From assembly GCA_020725545.1 (NCBI GenBank), contig DYEV01000008.1, forward strand, positions 62,001-126,000: a stretch of DNA of 64,000 bases, given 5' to 3'. The position numbers were made by a program, and so were the translations under genes. Below, one piece after another: positions 59,372-64,000 of the stretch. The DNA comes from Desulfobacca sp. GTDB taxonomy: Bacteria > Desulfobacterota > Desulfobaccia > Desulfobaccales > Desulfobaccaceae. A model generated the notes under the pieces. It did not search any database. It had not been told where the DNA came from and worked only from the letters and a program-made list of their open reading frames with translations. Each line of letters opens with the position of its first letter. Within the stretch, counting starts at the first letter, position 1.

Positions 59372-60076
59372 TTAATCAGACGTCGGTTGCCGATTTGCTT
59401 CATAAGCAATAAAGCGGCCCACCAGCCAGGCCACCAGGACCGCCACAAAAAACTGGCCCGTTATTGCTTCCACCATGGTCAGGACCCGACCCTCTGCCGT
59501 CAAAGGGATGATGTCTCCCATACCCACAGTGGTAATCACCATGACGCTGTAATACATAAAAGAGCCGTGGAGGAAGCTTAAGGATGCCTGCACCAAGGGG
59601 GTTGGCAGGTTAAAGCTCCGGGGCTGATAAAAAAAGAGCAAACCATAGAATTGGGCAAAAATGAGGGCAAGGATGAGATAGGCCACCACCAGAGCAAAAA
59701 TGTGGTCCAGAGTGATATGCCGGCTGCCAAAAATATACCTGAGAATGGCAAACAGACAAAGAAACAAGAGGACAATGTCAAATTTGATCCCCCAGCGCAA
59801 ATACCCCAAGCGCGTGGCCGGATCGGGCTGGAAAAGAGCCACCGCCGTAAAGATGACAGAGGTGCCTAATAAAACCCAGAGGAGAGTCCGGTAGCGCCAG
59901 GGTTGCGGCCCGGTGGACAGGGAGACCAATAAGGCGTTCAGGAGGAAGATAGCGGAGACGAGCTTGAGGAGCCAGTCATAGTCAAAAAACGGCAGGAGGA
60001 TGGTGAACACCAGGATATAAAGAATGAGTTGCAAAAAGCGCAAATTTTTGAACCTGGACCACCAGATCGTGTTCAC
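59372..60076 (-). CDS. Potassium channel-like membrane protein (Ion_trans_2)
   Basis: A 234-residue protein with GTG start; GAGGAGG is present but 13 bases away. It has about six helices, and the pore loop is between the last two: SFMYYSVMVITTVGMGDIIPLTAEGRVL, with TVGMGD in place of the usual TVGYGD filter. No RCK or cyclic-nucleotide domain follows. The filter change from Y to M may alter selectivity, so it could be a non-canonical K+ channel. Confidence 0.85.
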   Translation of the reverse strand: MNTIWWSRFKNLRFLQLILYILVFTILLPFFDYDWLLKLVSAIFLLNALLVSLSTGPQPWRYRTLLWVLLGTSVIFTAVALFQPDPATRLGYLRWGIKFDIVLLFLCLFAILRYIFGSRHITLDHIFALVVAYLILALIFAQFYGLLFFYQPRSFNLPTPLVQASLSFLHGSFMYYSVMVITTVGMGDIIPLTAEGRVLTMVEAITGQFFVAVLVAWLVGRFIAYEANRQPTSD

Positions 60077-60120
60077 CGCTCGTTCCTGGCCTCCTCACCA
60101 CAAAAACCTTTTGCCACAAC

Positions 60121-62001
60121 CTACGATGTCTGGCTGCTTTCGCCCAACAGGCGGCGCAGCTCATCCCCCTCCAGGATTTCCTTTTCCAGCAAGAGTTTGG
60201 CCACCCGATCCAAGGCCTGCCGCTTGCCCTCCAAGATATTTTTGGCCCGGTCATAGGCCCGGCGCACCAGGGCGGTCACTTCCCGATCGATTTCCTGGGC
60301 CGTGGCTTCGCTATAATCTTTGGAGGACGGCGGCAGCATGGCCTCCAAAAAGAGGGGGCGCCGTTCCCGCTCAAAGGTGACTGGCCCCAGGGTTTGGCTC
60401 ATGCCATATTCCCGGATCATGCTGCGGGCAATATCCGTGGCCCGGTATAAATCATTCTGGGCGCCGGTGGAGGCTTCCTGGAAGACCAGTTCCTCGGCCA
60501 CCCGGCCGCCGAGGAGCACAGCCAGGCGGTCTTCCAATTCGGACTTGGTCATCAGATAGCGGTCTTCGGTGGGCAGCTGCAGGGTATAGCCCAAGGCGCC
60601 GATGCCCCTGGGGATAATGGAGACCCGGTGCACGGGATCGGCGGTGGGCACGGACTGGGCCACCAGGGCGTGGCCGGTTTCGTGATAGGCGACGATCTCC
60701 TTTTCCCGGGGATTCATCACCCGGTTGCGCTTCTCGAGGCCGGCCATGACCCGGTCGATGGCTTCTTCAAAATCCTCCATGGAGACGGCGGTCTTGTTCT
60801 TGCGGGCTGCCAGGAGGGCCGCTTCGTTGACGATATTGGCCAGATCAGCGCCCACCATCCCTGGAGTGCGGGCGGCAATGGTGCTGAGCTTAACGTCCTC
60901 GGCCAGTTTGACGCCCCGGACGTGCACTTTGAGGATGTCTTCCCGTCCCTTCAAGCTGGGCCGATCCACCAGAATCTGTCGGTCGAAACGGCCCGGCCGG
61001 ATGAGGGCCGGGTCGAGAATCTCGGGCCGGTTGGTGGCCGACATAATGATGACGCCTTTGCGGGTATCGAAGCCATCCATTTCCGACAGCAACTGGTTGA
61101 GGGTATTCTCCCGCTCCTCGTGGCCGCCGGTGATGGGGCTGACGCTGCGGGCCTTGCCGATGGCGTCCAGCTCATCGATGAAGATGATACACGGCGCCTT
61201 TTCTTCGGCTTGGGCAAAGAGATCCCGGACTCGGGCGGCGCCCACCCCTACAAACATCTCCACAAAATCGGAGCCGGTCAGGCTCAGGAAAGGCACCCCG
61301 GCTTCCCCGGCCACGGCTCGGCCCAGTAGGGTCTTGCCGGTGCCGGGAGGGCCCACCAAGAGGACGCCTTTGGGAATCTTGCCGCCCAGCGACTGGAACT
61401 TCCCAGGATTTTGTAAAAACTCGATGATCTCCCGGAGCTCTTCAATGGCTTCGTCCACTCCGGCCACATCCTTAAAGGTGACTTTGGTTTCATCCTCTAC
61501 ATAGAATTTGGCCTTGCTCTTGCCGATGGACATAAGGCCGCCACCGGCCCCGGCGCCGATCTTGCGGATAAAATACACCCACACCCCGATGAGCACCAGC
61601 ATGGGGATGAGCCAGGAAAGCAGGGAAGTCAGCCAGGTCCGATCCATCCGGGCGGTGTAGGATATGCCCTGACCGTCCAAACGGCTGAGAAGGTCCTTAT
61701 CCTCCAGACGGACGGTGGTGAAATAGGGTTCCACCCCGCCTTCCTGCTTCATCAGGGCGGCCAGTTCTGGATAGCGGCCGCTTTTGATTAAAAATTCCAC
61801 GCCTTCCGGCGTCAACTTGCCGGTAATCAGGTCGGTGGTAATGACCAGATCCCGCACCCCTTTGAGGTCGATGAGGTGACGGAAATCGCTGTAGCTAACG
61901 TTCTGCAGTTGGCGGAGTTGCAGATAATTCTGCGCCACCAGAATGGCTAAAAAAAACAGCACTAAATACCAGAGGGAAAAGCGGGTCATGGTATTTTTCA
62001 T
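60121..62001 (-). CDS. ftsH: ATP-dependent zinc metalloprotease FtsH
   Basis: A 626-residue membrane protease. Two N-terminal helices (about 10-25 and 125-145) flank a periplasmic domain; then Walker A GPPGTGKT at 217-224, the Walker [15 protein letters not shown] region [23 protein letters not shown], and the zinc site HETGH at 440-444 (HEAGH in most), with the third ligand in the downstream D. ATG at 62001 has GAGGT. Essential housekeeping role in membrane protein turnover. Confidence 0.95.
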   Translation of the reverse strand: MKNTMTRFSLWYLVLFFLAILVAQNYLQLRQLQNVSYSDFRHLIDLKGVRDLVITTDLITGKLTPEGVEFLIKSGRYPELAALMKQEGGVEPYFTTVRLEDKDLLSRLDGQGISYTARMDRTWLTSLLSWLIPMLVLIGVWVYFIRKIGAGAGGGLMSIGKSKAKFYVEDETKVTFKDVAGVDEAIEELREIIEFLQNPGKFQSLGGKIPKGVLLVGPPGTGKTLLGRAVAGEAGVPFLSLTGSDFVEMFVGVGAARVRDLFAQAEEKAPCIIFIDELDAIGKARSVSPITGGHEERENTLNQLLSEMDGFDTRKGVIIMSATNRPEILDPALIRPGRFDRQILVDRPSLKGREDILKVHVRGVKLAEDVKLSTIAARTPGMVGADLANIVNEAALLAARKNKTAVSMEDFEEAIDRVMAGLEKRNRVMNPREKEIVAYHETGHALVAQSVPTADPVHRVSIIPRGIGALGYTLQLPTEDRYLMTKSELEDRLAVLLGGRVAEELVFQEASTGAQNDLYRATDIARSMIREYGMSQTLGPVTFERERRPLFLEAMLPPSSKDYSEATAQEIDREVTALVRRAYDRAKNILEGKRQALDRVAKLLLEKEILEGDELRRLLGESSQTS

Positions 62002-62099
62002 ACTTGCAACCTCAGAGCGTGGACTGCGAATATTAGGGCGTGCCTTGGTCTCAAGACATCGGCAGGTAGGAGAAATTAACCATTTAATAATTTGCCATT

Positions 62100-62139
62100 C
62101 ACATTACTGCTGATAACATAATGTGTAGAGTTTTTTTTT
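62100..62139 (+). terminator. Terminator-like hairpin in the leader of the ferredoxin-AOR operon
   Basis: Stem CACATTA (62100-62106) / TAATGTG (62119-62125) with a 12-base loop, then TAGAG and nine T. On the plus strand no gene ends before it, so it stands about 110 bases ahead of the ferredoxin start. It could be an attenuator. On the minus strand it is upstream of nothing. Stem is short, so confidence is moderate. Confidence 0.45.
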
Positions 62140-62248
62140 GCAAGCAGATAACGTGCCCAGTCCCCGGAGTCCGACGTCGCGGGTCGGGATCGCAGACCCC
62201 TGCCGGGCGTTGGACGCCAACCCTAACCGGTCCAAAAAAGGCGAACCC

Positions 62249-62680
62249 ATGAAAATCCTGACCGCACCCCGCATGGAACGCTGTATCGGTTGTCAATCTT
62301 GCTCCCTGGCCTGCGCCCGGGAGGTCCACAAACGCCTCTCCTGGGACACCGCCGGGATTCACATTCATACCTCCGGCGGCCTTTCCACCGGCTTTGAGGC
62401 CCGCACCTGCCTGGCCTGTCTGCCCGCCCCCTGCGCTGCGGCCTGTCCCACCGGCGCCTTTGCCCAGAGGAAGGGAGGCGGCGTCATCGTCCGGAAAAAA
62501 CTCTGTATTTTCTGCGGGGCCTGTGCCGCTGCCTGTCCGGTGGATGCGGTTTTTTTGGATTTCAGTGGGGAACCTTTCGTCTGCCTGCATTGCGGCAAAT
62601 GCGTGCCCTTCTGCCCCCACAATTGTCTGGAGATGGCGAGCGTCGGGGGCACGGCCGGCAGTGAGGAGGTGGCCTCATGA
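62249..62680 (+). CDS. Four-cluster polyferredoxin (electron partner of AOR)
   Basis: Start at 62249 gives 143 residues. Sixteen Cys in four sets: C12/15/18/22, C54/57/62/66, C86/89/92/96 and C112/115/118/122, so four [4Fe-4S] clusters are expected. It resembles the HycB/AorA-type ferredoxins next to aldehyde ferredoxin oxidoreductases. Its TGA overlaps the AOR ATG by four bases. Carries electrons between AOR and the cell's ferredoxin pool. Confidence 0.9.
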   Translation: MKILTAPRMERCIGCQSCSLACAREVHKRLSWDTAGIHIHTSGGLSTGFEARTCLACLPAPCAAACPTGAFAQRKGGGVIVRKKLCIFCGACAAACPVDAVFLDFSGEPFVCLHCGKCVPFCPHNCLEMASVGGTAGSEEVAS

Positions 62681-64000
62681 TCCGGGATCATTTTCGGGTG
62701 TTAAAAGTGGATCTGACCACCGGCCGAGGCCAGGTGGAAACCCTGGAGGGGCGGGACCTCTATGTAGGCGGCAGCGGCCTGGCAGCGGTGCTCTTCCAAA
62801 AATATGGCCAGCCTGCTGCCCCCTGGGATGACCGGGAGCAGCCCCTCATCTTCGCCATCGGCCCCCTGACCGGCTATTTTCCCCTAATGAGCAAAACGGT
62901 TTTGGGGTTCAAAAGCCCGTACCATAATCAGTATGCCGAATCCCATGCCGGCGGCCGTTCGGCCCTGGCTTTGAGGTTTGCCGATTACGACGCCGTGGTG
63001 ATTACCGGCCAGGCCCCCCGCCCCAGCGTCCTGGCCATCGGCTCCCGCCACCTCAAGGTTCACGAGGCCGCCTATCTGTGGGGGATGGATGTGGTGACCG
63101 TGGGGAAGTTCCTGCGCCGCAAGACGCCTGGCGCCGGGCACCGCAGCATCCTGCGCATCGGCCCGGCCGGCGAAAACCGGGCCGCCATCGCCGGCATTAA
63201 TGTGGACACCTACCGGCATTTCGGCCGCCTGGGCGGCGGTGCGGCTCTAGGGGCTAAAAACCTCAAGGCCATCGTCATCCAGGGCGATGGCAGCTTCCCG
63301 CTGCCAGCAGGGCAAGATTATGCCAAGCTGTTTGGCGAAGTCCACCGGCAACTCACCCAGACCCAAATGATGCAGAAGTATCATAATCTGGGCACGCCGG
63401 CCAATGTGGCGGTTTTAAATGAACTCCGAGCTCTGCCCATCCGCAATTTGCAGGAGACCTCAGCCCCGGATATCGCCGGCATTACCGGCGAGCGGTTTGC
63501 CGAAGACGCCCTGCTCCGCAATGTGGCTTGCGCCGGCTGTCCGGTGGGCTGCATCCACCTGGGGTATGTGCGCCTGCGCTTTCACGCCGACCACCGCTAC
63601 TATTTCCGGCAGGTGGGCTATGATCATGAGCCCATCTTTGCCGTTGGCGCCATGTTGGGGGTCACGAACTGTGCTGACGTCCTGCAGCTCATTGATATGA
63701 CCGAAAAAATGGGGCTGGACGTCATGAGCGCCGGTGTGGCCCTGGCCTGGGCCACCGAAGCTGCGGCCAACGGCCTGATTGCCGAGGAGGAAACGATCGT
63801 CCCTTTAGCCTTTGGGGCTACCAAGCACTATGAGGCGGCCCTCCGCCACCTGGCCTTGGGGAGCACCGATTTTTACCGCCTCCTGGCCCAGGGCACGGCC
63901 AAAGCAGCCGCCCACTACGGCGGCCAGGATTATGCCTGCGTCCTGGGTCAGGAAATGGCCGGCTACGCCACCGGTGAGGTCTTTTTCGTCTCCCAGGCCC
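62677..64000 (+). CDS. aor: Tungsten aldehyde:ferredoxin oxidoreductase (3' partial)
   Basis: The frame opens at the ATG at 62677, with GAGGAGGT upstream, and is still open at the right edge (441 codons seen; full proteins have about 600). Oxidises aldehydes to acids with tungstopterin, or reduces acids in reverse. N-terminal VLKVDLTTGRGQVETL and GPLTGYFPLMSKTVLGFKSPYHNQYAESHAGGR bind the pterin, FGRLGGGAALGAKNLKAIVIQG follows, and C285-x2-C288-x3-C292 (CAGCPVGC) start the cluster ligand set; the last Cys would be outside. Translationally coupled to the polyferredoxin. Confidence 0.93.
   Translation, partial: MIRDHFRVLKVDLTTGRGQVETLEGRDLYVGGSGLAAVLFQKYGQPAAPWDDREQPLIFAIGPLTGYFPLMSKTVLGFKSPYHNQYAESHAGGRSALALRFADYDAVVITGQAPRPSVLAIGSRHLKVHEAAYLWGMDVVTVGKFLRRKTPGAGHRSILRIGPAGENRAAIAGINVDTYRHFGRLGGGAALGAKNLKAIVIQGDGSFPLPAGQDYAKLFGEVHRQLTQTQMMQKYHNLGTPANVAVLNELRALPIRNLQETSAPDIAGITGERFAEDALLRNVACAGCPVGCIHLGYVRLRFHADHRYYFRQVGYDHEPIFAVGAMLGVTNCADVLQLIDMTEKMGLDVMSAGVALAWATEAAANGLIAEEETIVPLAFGATKHYEAALRHLALGSTDFYRLLAQGTAKAAAHYGGQDYACVLGQEMAGYATGEVFFVSQA

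Noticed and set aside
1-64000. CRISPR arrays, rRNA and tRNA genes
   Set aside because: No regularly spaced repeats and no rRNA or tRNA cloverleaf sequences were recognised on either strand by eye; tRNAscan-SE and a CRISPR finder would settle it.

Overview
The window looks like chromosomal DNA of a strictly anaerobic, Gram-negative Desulfobacterota (deltaproteobacterial) lineage, most like Desulfobacca-type sulfate reducers. This is an inference. It rests on the rpmE-DUF1385-prfA-prmC gene order, a DHH-CBS-poly(A)-polymerase type A-adding enzyme, pyruvate phosphate dikinase, a tungsten aldehyde:ferredoxin oxidoreductase with its polyferredoxin, and a VPLPA-CTERM exported protein. No rRNA, tRNA, CRISPR array, prophage or transposase gene was recognised.

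Layout. 1-10.8 kb: the 3' part of an LPLAT/OlsB-type double acyltransferase; a metal-handling island (DUF5132 protein, HMA_2-like protein, a protein built from eight 22-residue repeats, and a P2-type ATPase with an HMA_2-like N-terminus); then a translationally coupled metK-btaA-btaB operon predicted to make the phosphorus-free betaine lipid DGTS. 10.9-23.7 kb, minus strand: a polysaccharide locus with GT4, polyprenyl-phosphate sugar-1-P transferase, CapD-like dehydratase, UDP-sulfoquinovose synthase, UDP-sugar epimerase, Wzz, a secreted glycosidase-like protein, O-acetyltransferase, Wzx, Wzy-like ligase/polymerase and methyltransferase. rmlA is divergent at 24.7 kb. Part of the locus (about 11.6-15.1 kb) is strongly AT-rich. 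25.7-30.8 kb: an IspH-UbiA fusion, a CruF/DUF422-type membrane protein, a nucleoside phosphorylase-type protein, a membrane protein and a thioesterase, which hints at an isoprenoid pathway. 31.1-35.8 kb: a secreted esterase and ppdK. 35.9-45.7 kb, minus strand: a FecR-domain protein beside a TPR/beta-barrel protein, then FkbM methyltransferase, GT9 and GT4 glycosyltransferases and a carbamoylation module (SGNH, SxtJ-like, carbamoyltransferase, DUF5989), which together read as a second surface-glycan locus. 45.9-52.3 kb: GNAT, NamZ-like DUF1343 protein, XerD-type recombinase and the A-adding enzyme. 53-60 kb: prmC-prfA-DUF1385-rpmE, a frameshifted VPLPA-CTERM gene, a truncated gene copy, radA and a K+ channel-like protein. 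60.1-64 kb: ftsH and, facing away from it, the ferredoxin-AOR pair that runs off the right edge.

Main theme: envelope chemistry. Phosphorus-free or sulfur-containing head groups (an ornithine-lipid-type acyltransferase, DGTS and sulfoquinovose), a Wzx/Wzy/Wzz polysaccharide and an O-carbamoylated glycan are all suggested within 45 kb. The best candidates for something undescribed are the HMA_2/DUF5132/22-mer-repeat/P2-ATPase island, the IspH-UbiA fusion neighbourhood and the sulfoquinovose-containing polysaccharide locus. At least three families of short dispersed repeats are present in pairs, one of them flanking a 13-kb segment that holds most of the polysaccharide locus.
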